A DNA stretch of 64,000 nt from Streptococcus vestibularis ATCC 49124 (GCF_000188295.1 NZ_GL831112.1:518819-582818); one strand, 5' to 3'. Positions 20,041 through 30,346 are shown, counted from the stretch's first letter. Notes: a model not told the origin generated them from the sequence alone. Numbers and translations are program-made.

Positions 20041-21352
20041 TTGGAAAAAAACAGCCCGTGGACAGGCACTTGAAGTCTTAGAAGAAGTCTTCCAAGAAGG
20101 TGCTTACTCAAATATTGCTCTCAATGCACATCTGAGCAAGTCATATTTGACTGATAAAGACAAGGCCTTGGTGACGGAAATTGTTTATGGGACCGTAGCT
20201 CGTAAGATTACTTTGGAGTGGATTTTAGCCCATGTCATCGAGGACCGAGATAAGCTTGAACCTTGGGTCTACGACCTCTTGCTTTTGAGTCTATACCAGT
20301 TGGCCTATTTAGATAAGATTCCAGCCCATGCGGTGGTTAATGATGCGGTTTCTATTGCCAAAAATCGTGGCAATAAAAAAGGAGCTGAGAAGCTGGTGAA
20401 TGCAGTTCTTCGTAAACTATCTAGCCAGCCATTGCCAGATCCAAGCGAGATTAAACGTGTCAATAAACGCTATTCTGTTCAATATTCCCTACCTGTATGG
20501 TTGGTGAAAAAGCTTATTGACCAGTATGGGGAAAAGCGAGCCCTTGCTATTTTTCAAAGTCTCTTTGTTAGAAATAAGGCTAGTGTGCGTGTAACGGATG
20601 CGTCACGTTTGGAAGAGATTGCGGAGGCCACTGGAGCAGAGCGTTCAGATTTGTCACCAGTCGGGCTTGTTAAATCTTCGGGTTATTTTGCTGGGACTGA
20701 TTATTTTAAAGAGGGCTTATTGACCATTCAGGATGAGACTAGTCAGCTAGTTGCACCAACTTTAGGAATTCAAGGTATGGAAGAAATTCTGGATGCTTGT
20801 GCAGCACCTGGTGGTAAGACGGTACATATGGCCTCTTATTTGACGAGTGGACATGTGACGGCGCTTGACCTCTATGATCATAAGCTTGTCCTTATCGAAG
20901 AAAATGCACAACGTCTTGGCCAGGCTGATAAGGTTAGGACTCAGAAGCTGGATGCTAGTCAGGTGCATCAAGTCTTTCCATCTGATAGTTTTGACAAGAT
21001 TCTAGTGGATGCTCCTTGCTCAGGGATTGGTCTCATTCGTCGAAAACCAGACATTAAATACAATAAGTATCTCCAAGACTTTGAATCCCTCAAGTCTGTG
21101 CAATTGGATATCTTATCCAGTGTTTGTCAAACCCTACGAAAAGGTGGTATAATAACCTATAGTACTTGCACCATCATAGCAGAAGAAAATCAAGAGGTGA
21201 TTCAAGCCTTTCTTGAGAGCCATCCTGATTTTGAGCAAGTTGCCTTGGATCATCCATGCAAGGACATCGTGGTCAATGGCTGTTTGGCTATTACCCCCGA
21301 ACAGTATCTAACTGATGGTTTTTTTATCGCTCAGTTGCGTAAGAAGGTCTAG
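20030..21352 (+). CDS. rsmB: 16S rRNA (cytosine-967-C5)-methyltransferase RsmB
   Basis: 440-residue rRNA methyltransferase (Sun/Fmu). An N-terminal NusB-like RNA-binding domain (about 1-135) precedes the SAM-dependent fold with [10 protein letters not shown] and the catalytic Cys motifs DAPCSG and STCT. I chose TTG 20030 ([11 protein letters not shown]), because AGGTGAT at 20019-20025 is a strong anti-rRNA match at the right distance; ATG 20024 is the alternative. It overlaps the end of fmt by 11 bases. Confidence 0.92.
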   Translation: MANDWKKTARGQALEVLEEVFQEGAYSNIALNAHLSKSYLTDKDKALVTEIVYGTVARKITLEWILAHVIEDRDKLEPWVYDLLLLSLYQLAYLDKIPAHAVVNDAVSIAKNRGNKKGAEKLVNAVLRKLSSQPLPDPSEIKRVNKRYSVQYSLPVWLVKKLIDQYGEKRALAIFQSLFVRNKASVRVTDASRLEEIAEATGAERSDLSPVGLVKSSGYFAGTDYFKEGLLTIQDETSQLVAPTLGIQGMEEILDACAAPGGKTVHMASYLTSGHVTALDLYDHKLVLIEENAQRLGQADKVRTQKLDASQVHQVFPSDSFDKILVDAPCSGIGLIRRKPDIKYNKYLQDFESLKSVQLDILSSVCQTLRKGGIITYSTCTIIAEENQEVIQAFLESHPDFEQVALDHPCKDIVVNGCLAITPEQYLTDGFFIAQLRKKV

Positions 21353-21395
21353 GGTTACAGAGGAGGAAACACTGACGCAAGTCAGAAAGAAAATT

Positions 21396-22133
21396 ATGGA
21401 AATATCATTATTAACAGACATTGGCCAAAAACGGTCAAACAATCAAGATTTTGTTAATAAATTTGTCAACAAGGCTGGTGTTACACTTGTCATTGTTGCA
21501 GATGGAATGGGTGGACACCGTGCTGGAAATATTGCCAGTGAGATGTCAGTAACTGACCTTGGTCGTGACTGGATTAACACTGATCTACGTGAGTTGAGCC
21601 ATATTCGTGATTGGATGATTGCTGCCATCGATGAAGAAAATCGTAAAATCTATGAGCTTGGTCAAAATGAAGAATATAAAGGAATGGGAACAACTATCGA
21701 GGTTCTTGCCTTAGTTGATAATGCTGTGATTTTCGCTCATGTTGGGGATTCACGTATTTCCCTTATCCGTAATGGTGAGTATAAGCAATTAACGAACGAT
21801 CACTCCTTGGTTAATGCTCTTATCAAGGCTGGTCAGTTGACAGAAGAAGAAGCAGCAGTTCACCCACAACGTAATATTATTACGCAATCTATAGGGCAAG
21901 CTGCTCCAGTTGAAGCAGATCTTGGTGTTCAACAATTGGAACCGGGAGATTATATTTTGGCCAATTCAGATGGATTGACTAATATGATTTCAATTGAACA
22001 GATTATTCATATTGTTAACAGTCCTGGTTTCGTCGAAGAAAAAACCAGTCGTTTAGTTGCCGCTGCCAATGAGGCCGGTGGTTATGATAATATTACCGTT
22101 GCTCTCATCAAAGTAGAAAGTGAGGAAGGATAA
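21396..22133 (+). CDS. stp: PP2C-type Ser/Thr protein phosphatase (PhpP/Stp)
   Basis: 245-residue metal-dependent phosphatase that reverses phosphorylation by the adjacent PASTA kinase. PP2C metal-binding motifs are visible: the N-terminal [20 protein letters not shown] and DNITV near the end. I took ATG 21396 ([10 protein letters not shown]), the start seen in streptococcal homologues. The ribosome site is weak, and in-frame sequence upstream overlaps rsmB. Its stop overlaps the kinase start (TAATG). Confidence 0.93.
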   Translation: MEISLLTDIGQKRSNNQDFVNKFVNKAGVTLVIVADGMGGHRAGNIASEMSVTDLGRDWINTDLRELSHIRDWMIAAIDEENRKIYELGQNEEYKGMGTTIEVLALVDNAVIFAHVGDSRISLIRNGEYKQLTNDHSLVNALIKAGQLTEEEAAVHPQRNIITQSIGQAAPVEADLGVQQLEPGDYILANSDGLTNMISIEQIIHIVNSPGFVEEKTSRLVAAANEAGGYDNITVALIKVESEEG

Positions 22134-24001
22134 TGATCCAAGTTGGCAAATTGTTTGCTGGACGTTATCGAATCCTTAAGTCTATCGGACGTGGCGGTAT
22201 GGCGGATGTTTATCTGGCTAACGACCTGATTCTGGATAATGAAAGTGTAGCTATTAAGGTGCTACGTACCAATTATCAAACTGATCAGGTTGCTGTGGCG
22301 CGTTTCCAGCGTGAAGCGCGTGCCATGGCTGAGCTTAGCCATCCGAATATCGTTGCGATTCGAGATATTGGTGAAGAAGACGGTCAGCAGTTCTTGGTGA
22401 TGGAGTATGTGGACGGTTCGGACTTGAAGAGATTCATTCAAGACCATGCTCCGTTGTCTAACCAAGATGTTGTGCGTATTATGGGGGAAGTCCTTTCCGC
22501 CATGACTCTTGCCCACCAAAAGGGCATTATTCACCGTGACCTTAAGCCACAGAATGTTCTATTAACTAAGGATGGTAGAGCTAAGGTTACAGACTTTGGT
22601 ATCGCAGTAGCATTTGCTGAAACCAGTCTGACACAAACTAACTCAATGTTGGGGTCAGTCCATTATTTGTCACCAGAACAGGCACGTGGTTCTAAAGCCA
22701 CTATCCAAAGTGATATCTATGCTATGGGGATTATGCTCTTCGAAATGTTGACAGGGCATATTCCTTTTGATGGCGATAGTGCAGTAACCATTGCACTTCA
22801 ACATTTCCAAAAGCCCCTGCCATCGATTTTGGCTGAGAACCGTAATGTTCCTCAAGCGTTAGAAAATGTTGTTATTAGAGCAACTGCTAAAAAGCTTGAA
22901 AATCGTTACAATAGCACTTTGGAAATGAGTCGCGACCTAGTAACTAGTTTACATCCTAGTCATAGTCGTGATTCTAAAGTAGTTTTTGATGACATGATGG
23001 ATACTAAGACCCTGCCAAAGGTTGATTCAGTTCCATCAGTAGGTCCTGAGAAAAAGGTTTCTCCTAAACCATCAGAGCCAACACCGGCTCCAAGCAAACA
23101 ACCGAGGGAAAAAGCTTCTCTAGCTAAAAAGAAGAAAAATCCCTTTTCAACTCTACTCAAGGTTTTCCTAGGCTTAGTCTTTATAGGAATTATCATTTTT
23201 GCCTATCTTGTTTTTACCAATCCTGACAATGTTCAGGTGCCAAATGTTGTAGGTCAAGAGTTGTCAACAGCTCAGACGAAACTTGAAAGTGCAGGCTTTA
23301 AAGTTGGCGATGTTAATGAAGTCGAGAATGATTCAGTCGATAAGGGCAAAGTTATCAAGACCGACCCTACAGCTGGGACAACGCGTAAAGAGGGAACAAG
23401 CATTGATGTCTATGTTTCTTCTGGTAGCAAAGGTTTCACTCTGAAAAATTACAAGGGGAAAAATTATAAGGATGCCATTGAGGATTTAACTTCGAATTAT
23501 GGGGTTTCCGAGGATCAAATTGATATTCAACATGTTGAAGACGATGATGCTAAAGAAGGTGAAATCCTATCTCAAAGTCCGGAGAAAAACAAGTCCTTCA
23601 ATCCTAAAGATAGTAAGGCAAAAATCAAGTTCCGTGTGGCAACTCCTAAGACCATAACTATGCCTGATGTGACTGGTTTAACTGTCTCGACAGCAGTCCA
23701 AACCTTGAATCGTAAAGATATTTCAAGTAGCAGTATTGAGTATCACGACTATAATACTGGTGTTAAGTTGGATAAGAGTAAGGTACCTAGTAATACAGAG
23801 GTACTTTATCAAGACCCACAAGTTGGTACTGCCGTTGATGGTACAGTGATTCTCTATGTTTCAGTTGTAACTGAGAGTTCAAGCATTCAACAGTCAAGCT
23901 CAGCAAGTACGACACATTCGTCGTCATCTACAAGTTCTAGTTCTGAAAGTACAGCTTCTAGTACCGAAACAGCTACTGAAGCTACCCACACAGAGCAATA
24001 A
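22133..24001 (+). CDS. stkP: PASTA-domain Ser/Thr protein kinase StkP/PknB
   Basis: 622-residue transmembrane kinase that senses peptidoglycan or lipid II and controls cell division and wall synthesis. The cytosolic kinase domain has the [11 protein letters not shown] loop, catalytic HRDLKPQN and VTDFGIA. A single membrane helix lies at about residues 343-366 ([18 protein letters not shown]), followed by three extracellular PASTA repeats (about 367-585) and a long Ser/Thr-rich tail of about 40 residues. The phosphatase gene is directly upstream, the usual pairing. Confidence 0.95.
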   Translation: MIQVGKLFAGRYRILKSIGRGGMADVYLANDLILDNESVAIKVLRTNYQTDQVAVARFQREARAMAELSHPNIVAIRDIGEEDGQQFLVMEYVDGSDLKRFIQDHAPLSNQDVVRIMGEVLSAMTLAHQKGIIHRDLKPQNVLLTKDGRAKVTDFGIAVAFAETSLTQTNSMLGSVHYLSPEQARGSKATIQSDIYAMGIMLFEMLTGHIPFDGDSAVTIALQHFQKPLPSILAENRNVPQALENVVIRATAKKLENRYNSTLEMSRDLVTSLHPSHSRDSKVVFDDMMDTKTLPKVDSVPSVGPEKKVSPKPSEPTPAPSKQPREKASLAKKKKNPFSTLLKVFLGLVFIGIIIFAYLVFTNPDNVQVPNVVGQELSTAQTKLESAGFKVGDVNEVENDSVDKGKVIKTDPTAGTTRKEGTSIDVYVSSGSKGFTLKNYKGKNYKDAIEDLTSNYGVSEDQIDIQHVEDDDAKEGEILSQSPEKNKSFNPKDSKAKIKFRVATPKTITMPDVTGLTVSTAVQTLNRKDISSSSIEYHDYNTGVKLDKSKVPSNTEVLYQDPQVGTAVDGTVILYVSVVTESSSIQQSSSASTTHSSSSTSSSSESTASSTETATEATHTEQ

Positions 24002-24024
24002 TAAGTTTTGAAATCTTAGATATA

Positions 24025-24056
24025 AGAGAAAGAGAGGTTTTTTGCCTCTCTTTTTG
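24025..24056 (+). terminator. Terminator after stkP
   Basis: AGAGAGG (24031-24037), loop TTTTTTG, CCTCTCT (24045-24051), then a T run. A perfect 7-bp stem that closes the gmk-stkP transcript. Confidence 0.85.
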
Positions 24057-24144
24057 ATTCAATTGCTTGGGGATTTTAAAGTGGTTGCTTGTCAGGAATG
24101 GCAGATTCTTTTATAATGAACGCGTCACATAGAGGAGAGGCGCA

Positions 24145-24905
24145 ATGAGAAACCGTAGAAAACTGAAAAAGGTATATTATTAGCTACGATATTGTCATGA
24201 CGGTTCTATCCCTTCTTTCCATAGGGAGAGTAATTTTTGATTTGGTTGGGTTGATTATTATTGGGAGACACTCTTTTCTATTTATTAATCAGACCATTAC
24301 CCTTATATTTTGCTTTAGGTTATATTATTTGTTTCTCCTTGGCACTTCGGAAGCGGATTTTTGTTAAAACGCATGTCTTGGACTTGTTGGCTATTGTTCC
24401 TTACAATGAAGTCTTCACCTTCCTTTGTTTTTCAAGGGTGGGACGCTTTGCTCGTTTGGTAAAAATCTCACGTCTAATTAGTTTAAGTAGTAAGCTTAAG
24501 CATAATTCAAATCGTATTAATCGTAGGAATGGTTTTTACTTTTTGCTTTCGGTTAATAGTATTATCATCCTTATCAGTAGTGCTATTATCGCCCGTGTGG
24601 AGCATCATAATTTTATAGATGCTATTTGGTGGTCTGTGGCAACAGTTTCCACAGTAGGGTACGGGGAAAGTGTCCCTAAAACCCTCGTAGGTAAGGTAAT
24701 TGCTGTTGTGCTCATGTTTAGTGGAATTACTACTCTGGGGTTGTTGACTAACTCTCTTAATAATATTTTGGTACGTTCAGGTCGCCAAACTGAACGAAAA
24801 TTAGCTGAGTTTGAGAAGGAGTTGGCTGAACAACGTGCCATTCTTGAGGAAATCAGAAGTACGGTGCTTGCTATGAGTAGGAAAATGGATAAGAACGACG
24901 ACTAG
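24145..24905 (+). pseudogene. Potassium-channel (Kch/VIC-type) gene broken by two frameshifts
   Basis: The start ATG 24145 reads MRNRRKLKKVYY and stops at 24181. One base on, the next frame reads SYDIVMTVLSLLSIGRVIFDLVGLI, a plausible first membrane helix. Another +1 shift near 24258-24265 gives the remaining 214 codons: S4-like RVGRFARLVKISRLISL, pore TVSTVGYGESVPKTL with the TVGYG selectivity filter, and an acidic coiled tail. Both shifts behave like one-base insertions. The open part could only start at a TTG (24261) and would lack helix S1. In other salivarius-group strains an ion-channel gene often sits here before liaF. Confidence 0.75.
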
Positions 24906-24926
24906 GTTTTCTGTAGATTAAAGATT

Positions 24927-24955
24927 GTGCTTCCTATAATGGAGGTACTTTTTTG
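24927..24955 (+). terminator. Terminator after the channel pseudogene
   Basis: GTGCTTCC (24927-24934) pairs with GGAGGTAC (24941-24948), including two G-T wobbles, followed by six T. Confidence 0.7.
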
Positions 24956-24997
24956 CCCCTATCTCCCATAGCCAGTAAGCTCTCGAACTAGGCCTTT

Positions 24998-25026
24998 TTG
25001 TCAATTAGTCCAAAATTTGATAGAAT
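24998..25026 (+). promoter_or_regulatory. Promoter of liaFSR
   Basis: TTGTCA (24998-25003), 17-base spacer, TAGAAT (25021-25026), 32 bases before liaF. LiaR-controlled promoters in Firmicutes drive this operon, but I did not identify a sure LiaR box. Confidence 0.65.
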
Positions 25027-25058
25027 GAACCCTGTATACTTTTATTTGAGAGGTCCTT

Positions 25059-25757
25059 ATGACCAAATTTAATTTTTTCTTAGTGGTGGAGGCTCTTCTT
25101 TTAACTCTAGGCTTAATCACCATCTTTAATAATGATATTACCAGTTTTATTTTCATACTGGTTTTGACCTTGTTGGCAGTTCGCTTTTTTAACAAGGAGT
25201 CCAAGAGCGACTTTGTCTTGACAATCTGCTTGATTTCACTTTTTCTGGTTTCCATGTGGAATATCTATGTGGTTCTTGCTATCTTAGTGGGTGTAGCCTA
25301 TGTCATGATTAACCATTTTTCACAGGTCAAGAAAAAGAATCGCTATGCTCTCATTCAATTTAAGGAAGACGACTTGAATCCACAGGCTGTGCGAAATCAG
25401 TGGATTGGGACTCGTATGGAACCTGTCAGTGATCGCTATGACTTTGATGATATTAATATTATCCGTTTCTTTGGGACAGATGTGATTGATTTGACCCAGG
25501 TTATCGTTTCGGGTCGAGAAAATGTCGTCATTTTACAGAAACTTTATGGGCCAACGACAATCTTGGTACCAATTGATGTTTCTGTAAAGCTGAATATATC
25601 AGCTATCTATAGCTCTGTGACCTTCTTTAATGAAGATGAATACGACCTCCGTTACGAAAGATTGACCTTGCAGGGAGCGGAGTATGAGCATGCCCATCGC
25701 ACGGTTAAATTGATTCTCAATGTGGGAGCTGGACCAGTGGAGGTACGTCGTAAATGA
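25059..25757 (+). CDS. liaF: LiaF-type membrane inhibitor of the LiaSR system
   Basis: 232-residue membrane protein. Three or four short hydrophobic segments fill residues 1-85. A soluble C-terminal domain then matches the LiaF/YvqF 'cell wall-active antibiotics response' family (IIRFFGTDVIDLTQVIV and the RNVGAGPVEV-like end). In known systems LiaF keeps the LiaS kinase off until the envelope is stressed. It overlaps liaS by 4 bases. Confidence 0.9.
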   Translation: MTKFNFFLVVEALLLTLGLITIFNNDITSFIFILVLTLLAVRFFNKESKSDFVLTICLISLFLVSMWNIYVVLAILVGVAYVMINHFSQVKKKNRYALIQFKEDDLNPQAVRNQWIGTRMEPVSDRYDFDDINIIRFFGTDVIDLTQVIVSGRENVVILQKLYGPTTILVPIDVSVKLNISAIYSSVTFFNEDEYDLRYERLTLQGAEYEHAHRTVKLILNVGAGPVEVRRK

Positions 25758-26764
25758 AGAAACAGTACCTATTTTTAATCCTAATTTATTCAGTTGTTGT
25801 TTTAATTGGGGTTACCCTTGTAGTTATGGATAGCTTTAACCTCAACTTTTCGCTGGTTTTCGGTAGTATTTCTCAGGCATTTCACTTCTTTTTTAACATG
25901 TTTTTTGTGGTTCTGAGTTTGCTCATTTTACTATATATTCTTTGGGCCATTGCTAATGATAATAGTATGCGTTCGGTCAATCAGGACTTGCGTCGTATTA
26001 TCAATAACCAGCCAGTCAAACGTCAGGGAGATATTGAGTTGGACAAGAATATGATGCGTCTATCTCATAAAATGCGTAAATTGACCAAGGATCTGCAAAA
26101 GACGGAAAATGCTCAGGCTTTGCAAAGTCGTGATATTCTTAAGAAAGAGCGAGGCCGCATTGCTCGAGATCTTCACGATACCGTTAGCCAGGAGCTTTTT
26201 GCAGCTAGTATGATCCTATCTGGTGTCTCTCAGATGGTGGGCCAACTAAGTAAGGAAGATTTACATAATCAGATTCAGGCAGTCGAGGCCATGCTGACAG
26301 ATGCTCAAAATGATATGCGTGTCTTGCTTTTGCACCTTCGTCCGACAGAGCTTGAGAACAAGACCTTACAAGAAGGCTTGCAGATGATTCTTAAGGAATT
26401 AACCGATAAATCCAATATCCGTGTTGTCTACAAGGATATGGTTAAGAAAGTGCCCAAACGTATTGAAAATAATCTCTTTAGGATTGCCCAAGAGTTTATC
26501 TCTAATACCCTTAAGCACGCCAAGGCCAGCCAAATAGAGGTTTACCTCTATCAAAATAGTCAGGAAATTCAGTTAAAAATGCTAGATAATGGTGTTGGTT
26601 ATGATTTGAACGCCTCGACTGACGAGATGAGTTATGGGCTAAAAAACATCCAAGAGCGTGTTGATGAAATGGCGGGGACTGTGCAGTTCCTATCAGCTAA
26701 AGGTAAAGGGACGTCTATTGATGTTCGTGTGCCAATATTAAGAGGAGAAGACAATGTCGAATAA
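25754..26764 (+). CDS. liaS: Sensor histidine kinase LiaS
   Basis: 336-residue NarL-type sensor kinase. Two membrane helices (about residues 5-27 and 40-65) enclose a very short outside loop, as in intramembrane-sensing kinases. The H-box is RGRIARDLHDTVSQELFAAS, with His 141 the likely phosphorylation site. The HATPase_c domain has DNGVGYD and GLKNIQERV. It sits between liaF and liaR with overlaps of 4 and 11 bases. Confidence 0.93.
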   Translation: MKKQYLFLILIYSVVVLIGVTLVVMDSFNLNFSLVFGSISQAFHFFFNMFFVVLSLLILLYILWAIANDNSMRSVNQDLRRIINNQPVKRQGDIELDKNMMRLSHKMRKLTKDLQKTENAQALQSRDILKKERGRIARDLHDTVSQELFAASMILSGVSQMVGQLSKEDLHNQIQAVEAMLTDAQNDMRVLLLHLRPTELENKTLQEGLQMILKELTDKSNIRVVYKDMVKKVPKRIENNLFRIAQEFISNTLKHAKASQIEVYLYQNSQEIQLKMLDNGVGYDLNASTDEMSYGLKNIQERVDEMAGTVQFLSAKGKGTSIDVRVPILRGEDNVE

Positions 26765-27398
26765 GATTAATGTGATTTTGGTAGATGACCATGAAATGGT
26801 TCGTTTAGGCCTTAAGAGTTTCTTGAATCTCCAAGGAGATGTAGAAGTGGTGGGAGAGGCAGGAAATGGTCGTGATGGTATCGATCTTGCTCTGGAGTTG
26901 CGTCCAGACGTTGTTGTTATGGATCTTGTTATGCCTGAGTTAGATGGTGTTCAGGCGACTTTGGAATTGCTCAAAGAATGGCCTGAAGCTAGGATTCTAG
27001 TTTTGACCAGCTATTTGGACAATGAAAAAATTTATCCAGTCATTGAAGCTGGGGCCAAAGGCTACATGCTTAAAACGAGCAGTGCAGCAGAGATTCTAAA
27101 TAGTATCCGAAAGGTTTACCGTGGAGAAGAAGCTATCGAAACTGAGGTGGATAATAAAATTAAATATCACGATAGTCACCCGGACTTACATGATGATTTG
27201 ACCGCGCGTGAACGTGATATCTTAGCCCTCTTAGCTAAAGGCTATGACAATCAAACCATTGCTAACGAACTGTTTATTTCTTTAAAAACCGTCAAGACCC
27301 ATGTGTCTAATATCCTTGGGAAATTAAATGTTGATGACCGTACTCAGGCTGTAGTTTATGCCTTTAGACATCATCTGGTTTCACAGGATGATGAATAA
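26754..27398 (+). CDS. liaR: Response regulator LiaR
   Basis: 214-residue NarL/FixJ-type regulator. The receiver domain has DDHEMVRLGL, the phospho-acceptor Asp 57 (VVVMDLVMPELDG) and the Lys in GYMLKTSS. A C-terminal LuxR-type helix-turn-helix follows (LTARERDILALLAKGYDNQT and SLKTVKTHVSNIL). It is the partner of LiaS in the envelope stress response. No clear terminator lies between its stop and the small RNA promoter at 27470. Confidence 0.94.
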   Translation: MSNKINVILVDDHEMVRLGLKSFLNLQGDVEVVGEAGNGRDGIDLALELRPDVVVMDLVMPELDGVQATLELLKEWPEARILVLTSYLDNEKIYPVIEAGAKGYMLKTSSAAEILNSIRKVYRGEEAIETEVDNKIKYHDSHPDLHDDLTARERDILALLAKGYDNQTIANELFISLKTVKTHVSNILGKLNVDDRTQAVVYAFRHHLVSQDDE

Positions 27399-27469
27399 AT
27401 CTATTTTAGGAGTTGGAAAAGGTTAATTATGGCTGTGCAAATTATCTCTTATTTTACGAGTCAAAGTGT

Positions 27470-27498
27470 TTGACTTTATTTCTAGCAACATATATAAT
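27470..27498 (+). promoter_or_regulatory. Near-consensus promoter of a candidate small RNA
   Basis: TTGACT (27470-27475), exactly 17 bases, TATAAT (27493-27498). No coding gene follows before the terminator at 27597-27624. Confidence 0.8.
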
Positions 27499-27504
27499 TA
27501 AATC

Positions 27505-27624
27505 ATCCTAAAACTTTTCTTTTTTCGTATGAGGTTGCTTCAACCTCGAATCATCAATCTAAGGTCACTTAGATTATGAAATCTCCTAACACTTAGCAAT
27601 CGGTTATGCCGATTGTTTTTTTTG
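27505..27624 (+). ncRNA. Candidate small RNA with three hairpins
   Basis: The transcript predicted from the promoter at 27470-27498 starts near 27505 and is about 120 bases. It holds hairpin 1 (GAGGTTG 27531-27537 with CAACCTC 27541-27547), hairpin 2 (AATCTAAG 27556-27563 with CTTAGATT 27568-27575, loop GTCA) and a terminator hairpin (CAATCGG 27597-27603 with CCGATTG 27609-27615, then nine T). The unpaired linker between hairpins 2 and 3 has TCTCCT, which could pair with Shine-Dalgarno sequences. It lacks the TTTAAG repeats of a CiaR promoter, so it is not an obvious csRNA. No known family recognised. Confidence 0.65.
27597..27624 (+). terminator. Terminator of the candidate small RNA
   Basis: CAATCGG / CCGATTG stem with loop TTATG, followed by nine T. 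It may also end liaFSR read-through. Confidence 0.9.
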
Positions 27625-27644
27625 AAAAAAAGTTAAGAAAAGTA

Positions 27645-27673
27645 TTGACAGCCTCCTGATTTTTCTGTAAAAT
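27645..27673 (+). promoter_or_regulatory. tRNA promoter
   Basis: TTGACA (27645-27650), 17 bases, TAAAAT (27668-27673), 13 bases before the tRNA-Gln 5' end. Strong promoter typical of stable RNA. Confidence 0.85.
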
Positions 27674-27686
27674 AATAAGAGTCTTT

Positions 27687-27758
27687 TGGGGTATAGCCAA
27701 GCGGTAAGGCAAGGGACTTTGACTCCCTCATGCGTTGGTTCGAATCCAGCTACCCCAG
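27687..27758 (+). tRNA. tRNA-Gln (anticodon TTG)
   Basis: 72-base cloverleaf. Acceptor TGGGGTA pairs with TACCCCA, the D-loop has AGCGGTAAGGC, the anticodon loop is CTTTGAC (TTG), and the T-loop is GGTTCGAATCC. CCA is not encoded. Co-transcribed with tRNA-Glu. Confidence 0.95.
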
Positions 27759-27787
27759 TTCTATCTGAGGGTAGAGATACAGATTAT

Positions 27788-27859
27788 GGTCCGTTGGTCA
27801 AGGGGTTAAGACACCGCCTTTTCACGGCGGTAACACGGGTTCGAATCCCGTACGGACTA
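27788..27859 (+). tRNA. tRNA-Glu (anticodon TTC)
   Basis: 72-base cloverleaf. Acceptor GGTCCGT pairs with ACGGACT (one G-T wobble), the anticodon loop has TTTTCAC (TTC), and the T-arm is CGGGTTCGAATCCCG. CCA is not encoded. 29 bases after tRNA-Gln. Confidence 0.95.
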
Positions 27860-27864
27860 TAAGC

Positions 27865-27891
27865 ACCAGCTAGAGAAAGCTGGTTTTTTTG
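27865..27891 (+). terminator. Terminator of the tRNA transcript
   Basis: ACCAGCT (27865-27871), loop AGAGAA, AGCTGGT (27878-27884), then a T run. Confidence 0.9.
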
Positions 27892-28073
27892 TGTCCTTTT
27901 TGATAAAATAGAGGGGTTGAATGATCTAAGCCAGACATTTTATATCGCTTTAAAATAAAGAATAACAAGAATCTAACCTGGTTTAAAACGCGTGTTTTGA
28001 GATGCCGTCATAGGCTACTTGAAAATTCGTTGACTCATGGTTTGATTTGAATAAGAATTAATAAGGAAGTTAA

Positions 28074-28592
28074 ATGACATATTATAACGTTGGAAAGATT
28101 GTAAATACACAGGGATTGCAGGGTGAACTTCGTGTTCTGTCTGTAACAGATTTTGCGGACGAACGTTTTAAGAAGAAGAGTGTACTAGCTCTTTTTGATG
28201 ACAAAGATAATCACATCATGGATGTCGAGATTGCGAGTCACCGTAAGCATAAGAACTTTGATATCGTTAAGTTCAAAGGGCTTTACCATATCAATGATGT
28301 AGAGAAGTATAAGGGCTGTAGGCTAAAGATTGCTGAGGAAAATCTAACAGATCTTGATGACGGTGAATTTTACTATCATGAAATCATTGGCCTTGATGTT
28401 TACGAAGGCGATAGTTTGATTGGTCAGGTCAAAGAGATTCTCCAACCGGGTGCTAATGATGTTTGGGTAGTGAAACGTAAAGGTAAAAAGGACCTGCTCT
28501 TGCCATATATTCCACCAGTGGTTCTTGATGTTGACGTCGCAGCTGGTCGTATTGAGGTTGAGCTCATGGAAGGATTAGACGATGAAGATTGA
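28074..28592 (+). CDS. rimM: Ribosome maturation factor RimM
   Basis: 172-residue 30S maturation factor that binds ribosomal protein S19. The N-terminal beta-barrel ([17 protein letters not shown]) and the C-terminal PRC-barrel ([20 protein letters not shown], ending with the acidic GLDDED) are clear. AAGGAAG lies before the ATG. It overlaps trmD by 11 bases, the standard rimM-trmD pair. Confidence 0.96.
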   Translation: MTYYNVGKIVNTQGLQGELRVLSVTDFADERFKKKSVLALFDDKDNHIMDVEIASHRKHKNFDIVKFKGLYHINDVEKYKGCRLKIAEENLTDLDDGEFYYHEIIGLDVYEGDSLIGQVKEILQPGANDVWVVKRKGKKDLLLPYIPPVVLDVDVAAGRIEVELMEGLDDED

Positions 28593-29301
28593 TATCTTGA
28601 CCCTATTTCCAGATATGTTTGCTCCCTTAGAGCATTCCATTGTTGGTAAGGCAAAGGATAAGGGGCTTCTAGAAATCAATTATCACAATTTCCGTGAAAA
28701 TGCGGAAAAGGCTCGTCATGTAGATGACGAACCTTACGGTGGTGGCCAAGGCATGTTGCTACGTGCCCAGCCAATTTTTGATACTTTTGACAAGCTAAAT
28801 GTCACTAAGCCTCGCGTTATTCTCTTAGATCCTGCGGGTCGTACCTTTGATCAGGCCTATGCAGAAGAATTGGCGCAAGAAGAGGAATTGGTCTTTATCT
28901 GTGGCCATTATGAGGGCTATGATGAGCGCATCAAAACCTTGGTGACAGACGAGATTTCCTTGGGAGATTTTGTCTTAACTGGGGGAGAGTTGGCTGCAAT
29001 GACTATTGTAGATGCGACTGTCCGCCTGATTCCTGAGGTCTTAGGTAAGGAAGCTAGTCATAAGGATGATAGTTTCTCATCAGGGCTTTTGGAATTTCCA
29101 CAGTACACTCGCCCAGCTGAGTTTCGTGGCATGAAGGTGCCAGATGTACTCTTGTCAGGTCACCATGTTAATATTCGACGTTGGCGTATGGAACAGAGTT
29201 TACGAAAGACTTGGGAGCGTCGACCTGACCTCTTGGAAAACTACGCCTTTACAGACGAAGAACGTCACATTTTAGAAGAGATAAAAGTAGAAGGAAAATA
29301 A
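28582..29301 (+). CDS. trmD: tRNA (guanine-37-N1)-methyltransferase TrmD
   Basis: 239-residue SPOUT-class enzyme that makes m1G37 and prevents frameshifting. The trefoil-knot SAM site reads [15 protein letters not shown] with [15 protein letters not shown]. The N-terminal [13 protein letters not shown] is conserved. Overlaps rimM; the next gene starts one base after its stop. Confidence 0.96.
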   Translation: MKIDILTLFPDMFAPLEHSIVGKAKDKGLLEINYHNFRENAEKARHVDDEPYGGGQGMLLRAQPIFDTFDKLNVTKPRVILLDPAGRTFDQAYAEELAQEEELVFICGHYEGYDERIKTLVTDEISLGDFVLTGGELAAMTIVDATVRLIPEVLGKEASHKDDSFSSGLLEFPQYTRPAEFRGMKVPDVLLSGHHVNIRRWRMEQSLRKTWERRPDLLENYAFTDEERHILEEIKVEGK

Positions 29302-29302
29302 A

Positions 29303-30301
29303 ATGTCAGAAGAAAAGATATATGATATTACTATTATCGGTGGTGGACCAGTAGGCCTTTGGGCTGCCTTCTATGCCGGCTTACGTGGCATGACTGTGAA
29401 TATTATCGAGAGTTTGTCAGAGCTTGGTGGTCAGCCTGCCATTCTCTACCCTGAGAAGAAAATCTATGATATCCCAGCCTTTCCTCAAACGACAGGTGCC
29501 GAATTGACAGAAAATCTGTTGACCCAGCTTAAGCGTTTTGAAGATCGTGTCAGTATTCGCTTAAAAGAGGAGGTTCAAACCTTTGAAAAAACAGATGGTA
29601 TCTTCACGATTGCTACTAGCAAGGGTCAACACTTGTCCAAGGCTATCGTCATTGCTTGTGGGAATGGTGCCTTCGCCCCTCGCCCTTTGGGAGTGGACAA
29701 TGAAGAAGATTATGCGGACAATAACTTGTTCTACAATGTGCATAGCCTGGACCAATTTGCTGGCAAGAAGGTTGTGATTGCTGGTGGCGGTGACTCAGCT
29801 GTTGACTGGGCTAATCACTTGGATGGGATTGCTGAGAGCGTGACTTTGATTCACCGCCGTGATGCCTTTCGTGCCCATGAGCATAGTGTAGAGCTTCTTC
29901 ATCAATCATCAGTTAATGTGATGACGCCTTATGTCCCCCTTGAAATCAAGGGTGAAAATGGTCTTGCCCAAAGTTTGACCGTTCAAAAAGTGAAATCAGA
30001 CGAGGTTGTGGAATTGCCACTTGATGCCCTTATTGTTAGCTTTGGCTTCTCAACCAATAATAAAAACCTTCGTAACTGGAATGTTGACTTCAAACGCTCT
30101 AGTGTTACGGTTAATGCTCAGTTTGAAACTTCACAAGAAGGTGTTTATGCTATTGGTGATGTGGCAGAATATGAGGGTAAGATTGATTTGATTGCTGTGG
30201 GAATGGGTGAAGCTCCTATCGCTATCAACCAAGCTATTCAATATATTGATCCAGACGGTAAGAATCGTCCGGTTCACTCAACATCATTAATTGAAGAATA
30301 A
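29303..30301 (+). CDS. Ferredoxin/flavodoxin-NADP+ reductase (thioredoxin-reductase-like, YumC type)
   Basis: 332-residue FAD enzyme. The FAD-binding motif is [16 protein letters not shown] and the NADPH-binding motif is [14 protein letters not shown]. The C-terminal [24 protein letters not shown] completes the fold. It has no CxxC redox pair, so it is not a thioredoxin reductase but the low-GC Firmicute type of ferredoxin-NADP+ reductase. It is joined to rimM-trmD and ends before a double hairpin. Confidence 0.88.
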   Translation: MSEEKIYDITIIGGGPVGLWAAFYAGLRGMTVNIIESLSELGGQPAILYPEKKIYDIPAFPQTTGAELTENLLTQLKRFEDRVSIRLKEEVQTFEKTDGIFTIATSKGQHLSKAIVIACGNGAFAPRPLGVDNEEDYADNNLFYNVHSLDQFAGKKVVIAGGGDSAVDWANHLDGIAESVTLIHRRDAFRAHEHSVELLHQSSVNVMTPYVPLEIKGENGLAQSLTVQKVKSDEVVELPLDALIVSFGFSTNNKNLRNWNVDFKRSSVTVNAQFETSQEGVYAIGDVAEYEGKIDLIAVGMGEAPIAINQAIQYIDPDGKNRPVHSTSLIEE

Positions 30302-30346
30302 TTTCAAAAGAAGGAAAGTCTCAAAAAAAGACTTTGTCTTCAATCT

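Noticed and set aside
27440-27485. Short frame MAVQIISYFTSQSV after liaR
   Set aside because: 14 codons, poor ribosome spacing, overlaps the small RNA promoter.
29303-30301. Thioredoxin reductase for the flavoprotein after trmD
   Set aside because: No CxxC redox pair; the FAD and NADPH motifs fit the ferredoxin-NADP+ reductase subgroup.
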